A stretch of 64,000 nucleotides of DNA from Haemophilus paracuniculus (GTDB lineage Bacteria; Pseudomonadota; Gammaproteobacteria; Enterobacterales; Pasteurellaceae): contig NZ_MUYA01000005.1 in assembly GCF_002015115.1 (NCBI RefSeq), forward strand, positions 1 through 64,000, in the 5' to 3' direction. A model generated the notes under the pieces. The model did not search any database, had not been told where the DNA came from, and saw nothing but the letters and a program-made list of their open reading frames with translations. Numbering within the stretch: the stretch's first letter is position 1; each line of letters begins with the position of its first letter. This document shows, in pieces, positions 57,198 through 64,000 of the stretch. Both the position numbers and the translations under genes were made by a program.

Positions 57198-57236
57198 TCT
57201 GTACACTAGTGTACAGAGATCGTCTAAAATTTAGAC
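57198..57236 (-). promoter_or_regulatory. Two perfect palindromes upstream of the accessory cluster
   Basis: TCTGTACACTAGTGTACAGA (57198-57217) is a perfect 20-bp palindrome; GTCTAAAATTTAGAC (57222-57236) is a second. They lie 77-115 bp before the first cluster gene. A 10-bp hairpin (CCTTCTCTCT/AGAGAGAAGG, 57170-57193) lies between them and the gene. No TA or XRE gene is adjacent to bind them. Confidence 0.55.
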
Positions 57237-57241
57237 AATAC

Positions 57242-57281
57242 AAAAATCCCCACTCAACAGGGACGTTGGGTGGGGATTTTT
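57242..57281. terminator. Bidirectional terminator between hemY and the accessory cluster
   Basis: AAAAATCCCCAC pairs with GTGGGGATTTTT, with inner CAAC/GTTG. Confidence 0.8.
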
Positions 57282-57303
57282 CTTAATTCGTAGAATAAAA
57301 GGT

Positions 57304-57351
57304 AAAAAAATTCCCTCTATCTTAGGCGGCTTCGCCTTAATAGAGGGAAAT
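57304..57351 (-). terminator. Terminator after hemY
   Basis: TTCCCTCTAT pairs with ATAGAGGGAA with an inner GGCG/CGCC helix; a T run follows on the minus strand. Confidence 0.85.
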
Positions 57352-57358
57352 TTTTAAA

Positions 57359-58609
57359 TTAGGCTTTTGGTTGTTCGAGTAATAAAGGTTGTTCCGTCGG
57401 TTCTTTATTTTCTAGATTCACCTGTTTGAGGTTGATTTCACGAACGCGGTTGGCGAGTTCGTTGTCGCCTGTTTGTTCGGCAACGTGAAGTGCCATAATG
57501 CGATCGTTATCCACACATTCTTGGTGGTCAAGCAACTGCACAAAATAGGTTTTCGCCTTATCAAATAAGCCCTCGCGGGTGTAGATATAACCTAAGGCAC
57601 GGGCATAATCATCGGTGTAATTTTCCGCGGCTTTACCTGCACGTTTTGCTAACACTTTCAGTAATTTGGCATTTTCTGGCACTTGCAAGCGGGTTAATTG
57701 GGCGAATAATCCGTCTAGTTGCTCGTCTTCATATTTTTTCAAGGTTTCGAGGGCGAGACTTTGGGCGGATTCGTGATCGTCCACATCAATCAAACGTTTG
57801 ATCAAGCCAACACGCACATACACGGATTTACGGCGGCGACTTGGTTGATTTTCCCACCAGTTGAGCAAGCCCTCTTGCCCTTCGCTATTCATTTTTTCAT
57901 CGAGTAAGCCGTCATCGACAAATTGTTCGAGCTGTTGATATTCTTCGGCAGAAAGGAAACTGCGTTGTCCGATCTCTTCCAAGATATTATCTAACGCATT
58001 GTAGGCTTTCGATTGTTGATAAATTTGAATCGCTAAACGCAACACTTCGGCATTTTTCGGGGCGAGTTCGAGTAGGCTATCCACCGCCGTGCGAGCCGCT
58101 GGCAATTTGCCCTGCTGCATTAAAATGCGGGTGCGAGCCAATTCCACAATCACGCTGTTATCACCTGCGATTTTGCTTGCTTCGATCAGATATTTATTCG
58201 CCCCTAATTCATCGCCTTTTTGTTGAGCAGCTTCGGCGGCTTTGATTAAGTTAAGCACAGGTTCATCGGCGTGTTTGGCGTTTTTGCTGAACAATTTTTC
58301 CGCTTTGGAATAATCGCCCTCGCTCATTCGCATCATACCTTCAATGGTTTGCTGTTGGGCTTTTTTGTGTTTGCGGTTGGCGAACCAGTTGTAAGAGCCA
58401 CGGCTTAGGCGTAAGAAACGGGTAATGAGCCACTCAATGCCGTAAACCACCGCCATTGCCACCGCAAAAAATACCACCAGCATTACTAAGCTCATTTCGA
58501 TGATTTTTGAGCCAGCTTCAATGCGAACGTAGCCTTGATTGCCCGCCAGATAAGGGGCGGAAATAAGTGCGGCAAGCACTAATAACATTAAAAAGAGAAT
58601 ACGAAACAT
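57359..58609 (-). CDS. hemY: HemY, haem-biosynthesis-associated TPR membrane protein
   Basis: A 416-residue inner-membrane protein with two N-terminal helices (RILFLMLLVLAALISAPYLAG, EMSLVMLVVFFAVAMAVVYGIEW) and TPR-like repeats (EGMMRMSEGDYSKAEKLFSKNA, LGYIYTREGLFDKAKTYFVQLL). Encoded in hemCDXY in proteobacteria; its precise role in haem synthesis is unclear. This is the proteobacterial HemY, unrelated to Bacillus protoporphyrinogen oxidase. Confidence 0.92.
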   Translation of the reverse strand: MFRILFLMLLVLAALISAPYLAGNQGYVRIEAGSKIIEMSLVMLVVFFAVAMAVVYGIEWLITRFLRLSRGSYNWFANRKHKKAQQQTIEGMMRMSEGDYSKAEKLFSKNAKHADEPVLNLIKAAEAAQQKGDELGANKYLIEASKIAGDNSVIVELARTRILMQQGKLPAARTAVDSLLELAPKNAEVLRLAIQIYQQSKAYNALDNILEEIGQRSFLSAEEYQQLEQFVDDGLLDEKMNSEGQEGLLNWWENQPSRRRKSVYVRVGLIKRLIDVDDHESAQSLALETLKKYEDEQLDGLFAQLTRLQVPENAKLLKVLAKRAGKAAENYTDDYARALGYIYTREGLFDKAKTYFVQLLDHQECVDNDRIMALHVAEQTGDNELANRVREINLKQVNLENKEPTEQPLLLEQPKA

Positions 58610-58620
58610 AGTTTTTCCCC

Positions 58621-59979
58621 TTATTGAGCTGGTTTATCCGCTTGCGGTTCAGCAGGTTGAGGCTCTGCCACAGGGGCAAGCTCTTTTTCTGCTTGAATTT
58701 CCATTTTTTCAACGGGCTTTGAGGTTTTGCTCAACTGTTTATCGAGCAAGTTCAAACTCTCTAATTTGGTTGGGGCATCAATATAAATCGATTGATCCAC
58801 CAATTCATCAAGCTCTTTTAAGAAGTTTTTCACATTTTCGTTTTGGGTATCGAAATAGCTTCTGATCCAAGTGCTAACCGCTTCAAGGGAGCGTTTGTAA
58901 AGTTCATTTTGCTGACGAGGAATCGCCAAAATCGCAATTTGCAAACGCAAGCGGATATTTTCACGCAAATAAATTTCTTGGTTTGGGGCAACAAAGGCTT
59001 TTTCGTCTTTGGCGTTGCGGTCGCTCACACGGATAAAGTGATCGAGGAACGAACTGGCACTTTTTTCCAAATTCTTTTCCCAATCTTGGATCGAATCGCT
59101 CACTTCGCCTGTCGCTTTATTTTGATCGGCACTTTCGTTTTCGATCATCGGCAAATCATCTAATTTGTTCGCCAACGCCGTCAAACGTAGCATTAAGCCG
59201 TTTTGATCCACTTGGTTCACGTTAGATAAATTATTGAGATCCGCTTTGATCGCCTCACGCAACGCCATTCCCTCTGGGGTGGTAACTTGGTTCAGCACGC
59301 CGTTTGCCTCTAATAATAGGCTTTTGGCGGTGTCGAGATCGTTATCCAACACTAATTTACGCAGGGCGTTGTTCAGCAGGAAATTGGCATCGGCAAGTTT
59401 CCACGCACTAGAATCCGTTTGGGTATTGCCGAGTTTTTGGATTTGAAGTTGTAAGTTGTTGATTTGATTGGTGTAATTGCTTTGTTCGCTTTCAAGTTGA
59501 GCAATGCGATCAAGGGCTTTTTGATAAGAAGTTGCCAATTCGTTGATTTGGGCTTTTTCCGCCTCAAAGGTTGGCATTTCCACCGCGGTTTGTGAACCAG
59601 CCGAACTTAAATTCGCCGACAACTTCGCCACTTGCTGTTGAACCTGTTGCTGAACTTGCTGATCGATGCCTGCAAATTTTTGCATACCGAAATAATAGCC
59701 TGCACCGCCAACGCCAAGTGCCACCAATAAAGCAAGCAAGCCAATCGCTTTGCCACCACCTGATTTTTGCACCACCACCGTTTCGGTAGCAGGGATTTCC
59801 GTGTTTTTGTCTAGATCCACTGGGTTTTCCTTTTCTTTATGAGGTTGAGAAGCGGTCTGTTTAGCGGAAATTTCGTCCGATCCTACCGCTTGTTCCGTTT
59901 CAGAAGTAAGGTTTTCCACCTTATCTTCCACTTTTTCGATGTTTTCGACGTTTTCAATCACTTGTTTACGTTTTGACAT
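58621..59979 (-). CDS. hemX: HemX family membrane protein
   Basis: A 452-residue protein with an N-terminal cytoplasmic low-complexity segment, one membrane helix (AIGLLALLVALGVGGAGYYFG) and long coiled-coil periplasmic part (QQVQQQVAKLSANL...LESEQSNYTNQINNLQLQIQ). Annotated often as uroporphyrinogen methyltransferase, but it has no such catalytic domain. I start at ATG 59979 (MSKRKQVIENVENIEK) after GGGGGAATT. The cytoplasmic part encodes a USS pair. Confidence 0.88.
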   Translation of the reverse strand: MSKRKQVIENVENIEKVEDKVENLTSETEQAVGSDEISAKQTASQPHKEKENPVDLDKNTEIPATETVVVQKSGGGKAIGLLALLVALGVGGAGYYFGMQKFAGIDQQVQQQVQQQVAKLSANLSSAGSQTAVEMPTFEAEKAQINELATSYQKALDRIAQLESEQSNYTNQINNLQLQIQKLGNTQTDSSAWKLADANFLLNNALRKLVLDNDLDTAKSLLLEANGVLNQVTTPEGMALREAIKADLNNLSNVNQVDQNGLMLRLTALANKLDDLPMIENESADQNKATGEVSDSIQDWEKNLEKSASSFLDHFIRVSDRNAKDEKAFVAPNQEIYLRENIRLRLQIAILAIPRQQNELYKRSLEAVSTWIRSYFDTQNENVKNFLKELDELVDQSIYIDAPTKLESLNLLDKQLSKTSKPVEKMEIQAEKELAPVAEPQPAEPQADKPAQ

Positions 59980-60032
59980 AATTCCCCCGTGAGTTCCACT
60001 CAGCGATAATAAAAATGAAAGTGGGATTGTTC

Positions 60033-60779
60033 CTAACCGCAAAGGGTTTGAAACAGCGTTTGATTATCCGCTTTTTCGGCGATAATCAGTTTATCTTTGT
60101 GCCAGCCCAGCAGTTGAGCCAAATTCGCAAGTCGATTGCCCACCACCAGCAAACGACACTCAAACAGCCATTGCTGATCGACTGGGTCGGTCTGCTCAAT
60201 TAAAGTGGTTAAAATTTCGCCACTAGTGGCGATAATGGTATCCACCCCTGCCCGCTTGGCGAGGCTGAGTTTTTCCGATAAATTTTCATCGGTGAGCTGA
60301 CGGCGGTAACATTCCAAATACTGCACCGCAGCCCCTCGCTGGCTGGCTTGTTCCGCAAATAATTCTCGCCCAAAATCCGCTCGCAAAATCAGAATATTTT
60401 TCTCGCTTAACTGCTGCATTTCGGGCAACTCTAACAACCCTTCGCTATTTTCCGAAAAAATCGGATAACGCACCGCTTGTTCCGCCGCCGCCGAAAAATA
60501 ACTCGCAGTCGCACTGCCTACCGCAAAATAGTGCAAATCATTGCGAAAATGAAATCCCGTTTGGCGTAAGGTTTCCACCGCATAATCCACCGCGTGGCGG
60601 GAAACGGCAAACACATAATCCCCTGCGTTCAAACGAGCAAGTGCCGAGGGCAGTTGAGGTAATTCTGTGCCAGCTTCAATGGTAAAGAGCGGTTGATGCA
60701 CCGCAAAAATGCCGTGCTGACTAAGCTGTTCGACCAACTCACGCCCCCGTTGTTCAGGGCGAGTAACTAACACATTCAT
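60033..60779 (-). CDS. hemD: Uroporphyrinogen-III synthase
   Basis: A 248-residue enzyme closing and inverting the D ring of hydroxymethylbilane. The family is poorly conserved; visible are MNVLVTRPEQRGRELVEQLSQHG, DYVFAVSRHAVDYAVETL, VGSATASYFSA, and DTIIATSGEILTTL. I start it at ATG 60779, which lies 1 bp after the hemC stop. Confidence 0.9.
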   Translation of the reverse strand: MNVLVTRPEQRGRELVEQLSQHGIFAVHQPLFTIEAGTELPQLPSALARLNAGDYVFAVSRHAVDYAVETLRQTGFHFRNDLHYFAVGSATASYFSAAAEQAVRYPIFSENSEGLLELPEMQQLSEKNILILRADFGRELFAEQASQRGAAVQYLECYRRQLTDENLSEKLSLAKRAGVDTIIATSGEILTTLIEQTDPVDQQWLFECRLLVVGNRLANLAQLLGWHKDKLIIAEKADNQTLFQTLCG

Positions 60780-60780
60780 T

Positions 60781-61710
60781 TTATTGCTCTTGATACACTT
60801 CGGCGAGGATTTTATCCGCCCCTTGCGAAAGTAGCTGCTTCGCCACCGCAACGCCAAGTTGTTCCGCTTTGGCTTTCGGGGCTTGGGCGGTGGCTCGGAT
60901 AATGGTTGAGCCATCTAATGAACCGACCAATGCGGTTAAAGTGAGCTGATCATTTTCGAGGGTGGCAAATCCACCAATCGGCACTTGGCAACCGCCCTGC
61001 AAATGGGCGTTCATCGCCCGTTCCGCCTGCACGCAACAAGCGGTCGGTTCATGATTTAATTTTGCCAGATAGTTCAAAACCCGTTGATCGTTAAGGCGAG
61101 TTTCAATCCCCACCGCCCCTTGCCCTGCGGCGGGCAAGGAATTTTCTGAGGCGATAAAGGTACGAATCCGATCTTGTAACCCTAAACGAATTAACCCTGC
61201 GGCGGCTAAAATAATCGCATCATAGTCGCCATTATCAAGTTTACTTAATCGCGTCCCAACATTGCCTCGCAGGGATTTAATCGTCAAATGCGGATATTTA
61301 TTCATCAATTGGCATTGGCGGCGTAAACTGGACGTTCCCACCACTGCCCCCGCAGGCAGGGCATCTAAATCGGCATATTGATTTGATACGAACGCATCAC
61401 GCGGGTCTTCCCGCTCGCAAATGGTGGCAAGCCCTAATCCCTCTGGAAAGGTCATCGGCACATCTTTCATTGAATGAACCGCAATATCCGCCCGATTTTC
61501 TAATAAAGCGAGTTCTAACTCTTTGACAAATAAGCCTTTTCCACCAATTTTCGCCAATGGCGTATCCAAAATAATATCGCCTTTGGTTACCATTGTAACT
61601 AATTCAACGCTCAATTCAGGGAAATGCTTTTCTAATTCAGCCTTAACAAAATTCGCCTGCCAAAGTGCCAATGGGCTTTGACGGGTCGCAATGCGGATCG
61701 TCTCTTTCAT
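60781..61710 (-). CDS. hemC: Porphobilinogen deaminase
   Basis: Assembles hydroxymethylbilane from four porphobilinogens. The 309-residue protein has [54 protein letters not shown] and [12 protein letters not shown], in which the Cys holds the dipyrromethane cofactor. First gene of hemCDXY. Confidence 0.97.
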   Translation of the reverse strand: MKETIRIATRQSPLALWQANFVKAELEKHFPELSVELVTMVTKGDIILDTPLAKIGGKGLFVKELELALLENRADIAVHSMKDVPMTFPEGLGLATICEREDPRDAFVSNQYADLDALPAGAVVGTSSLRRQCQLMNKYPHLTIKSLRGNVGTRLSKLDNGDYDAIILAAAGLIRLGLQDRIRTFIASENSLPAAGQGAVGIETRLNDQRVLNYLAKLNHEPTACCVQAERAMNAHLQGGCQVPIGGFATLENDQLTLTALVGSLDGSTIIRATAQAPKAKAEQLGVAVAKQLLSQGADKILAEVYQEQ

Positions 61711-61821
61711 TCAAAAATATCGTTCACTCAAAAATGGCGTTATCCTACCACTATTTAAGCGATCTTCCAAAAAATCTAACCGCTTGCAGGGCGGAAAATT
61801 GAAAATTTACAATCGAGCGAG

Positions 61822-62445
61822 CTACGCCAAATGCTCAATTTGATTAAACTGCACCAAATCCGCTGTGCCGTTTTCGACTTCCACCACGTTAATCGCCGTG
61901 TTTAGCACGAAACTATGTTTTTCTTCATCACGGAAATCGTGCCAACTTAGCCCTTTCAGCACCGCCGTTAAGAGGGTAAGGGTCATTCCGTGCGAAACGA
62001 TCAAGATATTTTCGCCCTCTTGATGTTGCCCGACAATCTGCCAAAACGCCTGTTGCACCCGCTCGGCAAATGCCGCCATTGTTTCGCCGCCGTTGGATTT
62101 GGCTTGATATTCGGCAGGGGTTTTCTTCATCGTCCAGTATTCTTCGTTGTCGTAAAGATCGACCGATTTCTGCCCTTCCCACGAGCCAAAATCCAGCTCG
62201 TTCAAGCCTTGATGATGAAAATGGGGAATTTGACGCTCGCCCAAAATATAATTCGCCGTGTCCTGAGCCCGTTTGAGCAAGCTCGAATAACAAGCGGCAA
62301 ACGGCACCTCTGCCAACGCTTGCCCCGTTCGCTTCGCCCCCTCAATCCCCTCTGCGACAAGGGGCGAATCGTCCGAGCCTTGCAAACGCCCCTCTAAATT
62401 CCATTCCGTCCGCCCGTGGCGAATCAAATAAACGGTTACAGCCAT
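61822..62445 (-). CDS. Histidine-phosphatase (phosphoglycerate mutase GpmB-like)
   Basis: A 207-residue member of the histidine phosphatase superfamily. LIRHGRTEWNLEGRLQGSDDSPL contains the catalytic RHG; the second His is in ILIVSHGMTLTLLTAVL. Similar to GpmB/YtjC and to CobC-type phosphatases; true mutase activity is doubtful for this branch. Confidence 0.85.
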   Translation of the reverse strand: MAVTVYLIRHGRTEWNLEGRLQGSDDSPLVAEGIEGAKRTGQALAEVPFAACYSSLLKRAQDTANYILGERQIPHFHHQGLNELDFGSWEGQKSVDLYDNEEYWTMKKTPAEYQAKSNGGETMAAFAERVQQAFWQIVGQHQEGENILIVSHGMTLTLLTAVLKGLSWHDFRDEEKHSFVLNTAINVVEVENGTADLVQFNQIEHLA

Positions 62446-62492
62446 TTTGGTTTCCTTTACAATAATCCTAAAAATAGTGAGAGTATAGCAAA

Positions 62493-63125
62493 ATGCCAGC
62501 CCCTTTTCCCCTCTGTTATCAACATAATGATTTTGTGATCATCAATAAACCCTGCGGAATCAGCGTCCACAAAGACGACAACGACATCGGCTTAACCACC
62601 GCCCTCGCTCAACAGCTCGGGGTGGAACAGGTTTGGCTGGTGCATCGGCTAGATAAAATGACCTCGGGCTTGCTGATGCTCGCCCTCAATCGGGAAAGTG
62701 CCAAAACCTTGTCGCAAATGTTTGCTGACCACCAAATTCAAAAGACCTATTGGGCGTTGTCGAACCACAAGCCGAAAAAGAAGCAGGGCAAAATTGTGGG
62801 GGATATGGCACGTAGCCGAAATGGGGCGTGGAAATTGTGCAAAAGCCTTGAAAACCCTGCGATTACCCAGTTTCATTCGGTGTCGATTGAACCTAAACTA
62901 CGCCATTTTATTCTGCAACCCAAAACAGGCAAAACCCACCAACTGCGAGTCGCAATGAAAAGCCTCGGCAGCCCCATTCTCGGCGACCACCTCTACCGTG
63001 GCGACCCCGCCGACCGCCTCTACCTACACGCCCACCGCCTTGATTTTTACTACCAAGGGGAAAATATCAGCGTAACTTGCGAGCCTACAAGCGGTGAGTT
63101 GTGGGGGAAGATTTGCCGACCGTAA
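62493..63125 (+). CDS. RluA-family pseudouridine synthase
   Basis: A 210-residue RluA-type enzyme without an S4 domain. FVIINKPCGISVHKDD starts the fold and LVHRLDKMTSGLLMLAL contains the catalytic Asp in HRLDK-T-SG. It is close to the short TruC/YqcB-like branch; target RNA is not evident. Its single gene diverges from the GpmB-like gene. Confidence 0.88.
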   Translation: MPAPFPLCYQHNDFVIINKPCGISVHKDDNDIGLTTALAQQLGVEQVWLVHRLDKMTSGLLMLALNRESAKTLSQMFADHQIQKTYWALSNHKPKKKQGKIVGDMARSRNGAWKLCKSLENPAITQFHSVSIEPKLRHFILQPKTGKTHQLRVAMKSLGSPILGDHLYRGDPADRLYLHAHRLDFYYQGENISVTCEPTSGELWGKICRP

Positions 63126-63169
63126 ATTTTTAAAAATCCTCCCCCTTGTCGATTAAACTTGGGGCAACA

Positions 63170-63193
63170 AAAAAGCGACCGTGGTCGCTTTTT
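63170..63193. terminator. Bidirectional terminator between the pseudouridine synthase and antitoxin genes
   Basis: AAAAAGCGACC pairs with GGTCGCTTTTT around GT. Confidence 0.85.
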
Positions 63194-63194
63194 A

Positions 63195-63506
63195 TTAGGC
63201 AATAATTTCAATCCCTTTATGTTGAACTAAGGTCAGCAATTTTAGTGCTGCACCACTTGGCTTTTTCACGCCACGTTCCCATTCAGAAAGTAAATTTTTG
63301 CTAATGTTAAGATAATTCGCAAAAACCGCTTGGGAAAAATTCTCTTTTTCACGAATCGCTTTTATTTCTTCGGGCAAAAGTGGAGTAACGGGGGTCAGGC
63401 ACGATTTATCAAACTGTTGCATTGTTTTTTTGCTGATCGCACCGCTTTCATATAAATCCACCGCATTTTCGTGGATCATTTGAGCAATTTCACTGTTATA
63501 TTTCAT
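63195..63506 (-). CDS. NadS/HigA-like HTH antitoxin
   Basis: A 103-residue XRE-type protein with HTH in residues about 45-90 (IKAIREKENFSQAVFANYLNISKNLLSEWERGVKKPSGAALKLL). It follows the RelE-like toxin gene, overlapping it by 4 bp, in the toxin-first order of HigBA/NadS-type systems. It should neutralise the toxin and repress the pair. Confidence 0.85.
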   Translation of the reverse strand: MKYNSEIAQMIHENAVDLYESGAISKKTMQQFDKSCLTPVTPLLPEEIKAIREKENFSQAVFANYLNISKNLLSEWERGVKKPSGAALKLLTLVQHKGIEIIA

Positions 63507-63871
63507 TTTTTCACCTCAATTAAAACGCCTTTTTCGATCAAGGCTTCAATTTGTTCAGGGCTAAAACTGGCGTATTGTTTGGCTAATAATTTCAATGAAA
63601 ATAAATCACTTTCGGCGATATTTTCTTTTTCATTTTTAGCAAAACCGACCACAAAGAAGTGATTGTCGTTGATTTTATAAAAAATCAAGGTGCGATAACC
63701 GCCCGATTTGCCTTGACCTTGCCTTGCGACACGCTGTTTAATGATATTGCTACCTAAATCGGCATCAATTAAGCCTTTGTCTGCCCGTTCAATCGCCTCA
63801 ATTAAGAGGCAATCATCAATCTGCTGTTTGGTGGCAAATTTCGCAAAAGCCTTTGTTTTAAAAATTCTCAT
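63503..63871 (-). CDS. RelE/HigB-like toxin
   Basis: A 122-residue toxin of the RelE/DUF1044 type. MRIFKTKAFAKFATKQQI, GSNIIKQRVARQGQGKSGGYRTLIFYKINDNHFFVVGFAKNEKENI and the C-terminal LLAKQYASFSPEQ are typical of these toxins; GKSGGYRTLI is the conserved core. I begin at ATG 63871; the longer frame starts within the promoter. Confidence 0.85.
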   Translation of the reverse strand: MRIFKTKAFAKFATKQQIDDCLLIEAIERADKGLIDADLGSNIIKQRVARQGQGKSGGYRTLIFYKINDNHFFVVGFAKNEKENIAESDLFSLKLLAKQYASFSPEQIEALIEKGVLIEVKK

Positions 63872-63896
63872 TTTGCCCTCTGTAATGCTTAGCGTG

Positions 63897-63925
63897 ATAG
63901 TATGGAATTTATCTAGGCTTGTCAA
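63897..63925 (-). promoter_or_regulatory. Promoter of the toxin-antitoxin pair
   Basis: On the minus strand: TTGACA (63920-63925), a 17-bp spacer, TACTAT (63897-63902). Near-consensus sigma-70 elements. Confidence 0.75.
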
Positions 63926-63933
63926 TTAACAAA

Positions 63934-63955
63934 AAAGGTCGCCCTAGCGACCTTT
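63934..63955 (-). terminator. Terminator after the partial gene at the right edge
   Basis: AAAGGTCGC pairs with GCGACCTTT; T6 follows on the minus strand. Confidence 0.78.
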
Positions 63956-63968
63956 CTATTTTTGGAAA

Positions 63969-64000
63969 TTATTTTCCGTCCCACGCTTCAATCACGCTGT
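63969..64000 (-). CDS. C-terminal fragment of an unidentified gene (runs off the window)
   Basis: The reverse strand ends SVIEAWDGK followed by TAA at 63969-63971, and a terminator comes straight after. Nine codons are too few to identify the protein. Confidence 0.4.
   Translation of the reverse strand, partial: SVIEAWDGK

Overview
The window looks like a chromosomal segment of a Pasteurellaceae bacterium of the Actinobacillus pleuropneumoniae/Mannheimia clade. The evidence is the very frequent 9-mer ACAAGCGGT (the Apl-type DNA uptake signal sequence, USS), often followed by an A/T tract and often paired head to head as a terminator. A Na+-NQR operon, an oppABCDF operon, grcA and a glycine-riboswitch-controlled AGCS transporter fit the same family. 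I saw no rRNA, tRNA or CRISPR array.

Layout, left to right. The first 0.9 kb holds the 5' end of an IS110-family transposase, its non-coding flank and several hairpin repeats. From 0.9 to 10 kb come a TorD-like chaperone, nfo, a NlpC/P60 hydrolase, a UmuD-like protein behind a LexA box, grcA, ung, an NCS2 permease, a tandem glycine riboswitch with its AGCS symporter, eno and a yefM-yoeB toxin-antitoxin pair. From 10 to 29 kb come treR, oppABCDF, ebfC, a di-haem peroxidase, metG, ndk, relA, an acetyltransferase, a second SOS gene (DinI-like), and the leftward run methyltransferase-perM-yvcK-queA.

From 29 to 44 kb come arfA (with its stop codon inside a terminator), nfuA, nqrABCDEF-apbE-nqrM-mnmA, purA, hflKC and trxA. 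From 44 to 49 kb, nudB-yebC is followed by three paralogous small lipoproteins, then ruvC and pepB. An XRE regulator plus YaaW-like gene follows, flanked by 69-bp direct repeats. From 49 to 54 kb the leftward run uup-SLATT-tcdA-phoH carries an orphan two-TM SLATT gene that overlaps both neighbours by ATGA. From 54.2 to 57.3 kb there is a repeat-rich stretch and an AT-rich cluster of three unrecognised secreted or membrane proteins. The rest holds hemCDXY, a GpmB-like phosphatase, an RluA-like pseudouridine synthase and a RelE/NadS-type toxin-antitoxin pair.

Main functional groups are DNA repair and SOS (nfo, ung, ruvC, the UmuD-like and DinI-like genes), sodium bioenergetics (NQR subunits plus both maturation factors), oligopeptide import, haem synthesis and ribosome rescue. 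The accessory material with most potential novelty is the catalytic-dyad-less SOS-controlled UmuD homologue, the orphan SLATT gene, the direct-repeat-flanked XRE/YaaW module, the AT-rich three-gene cluster, and the families of mosaic hairpin repeats. All assignments are by reading sequence and motifs; no database search was run.
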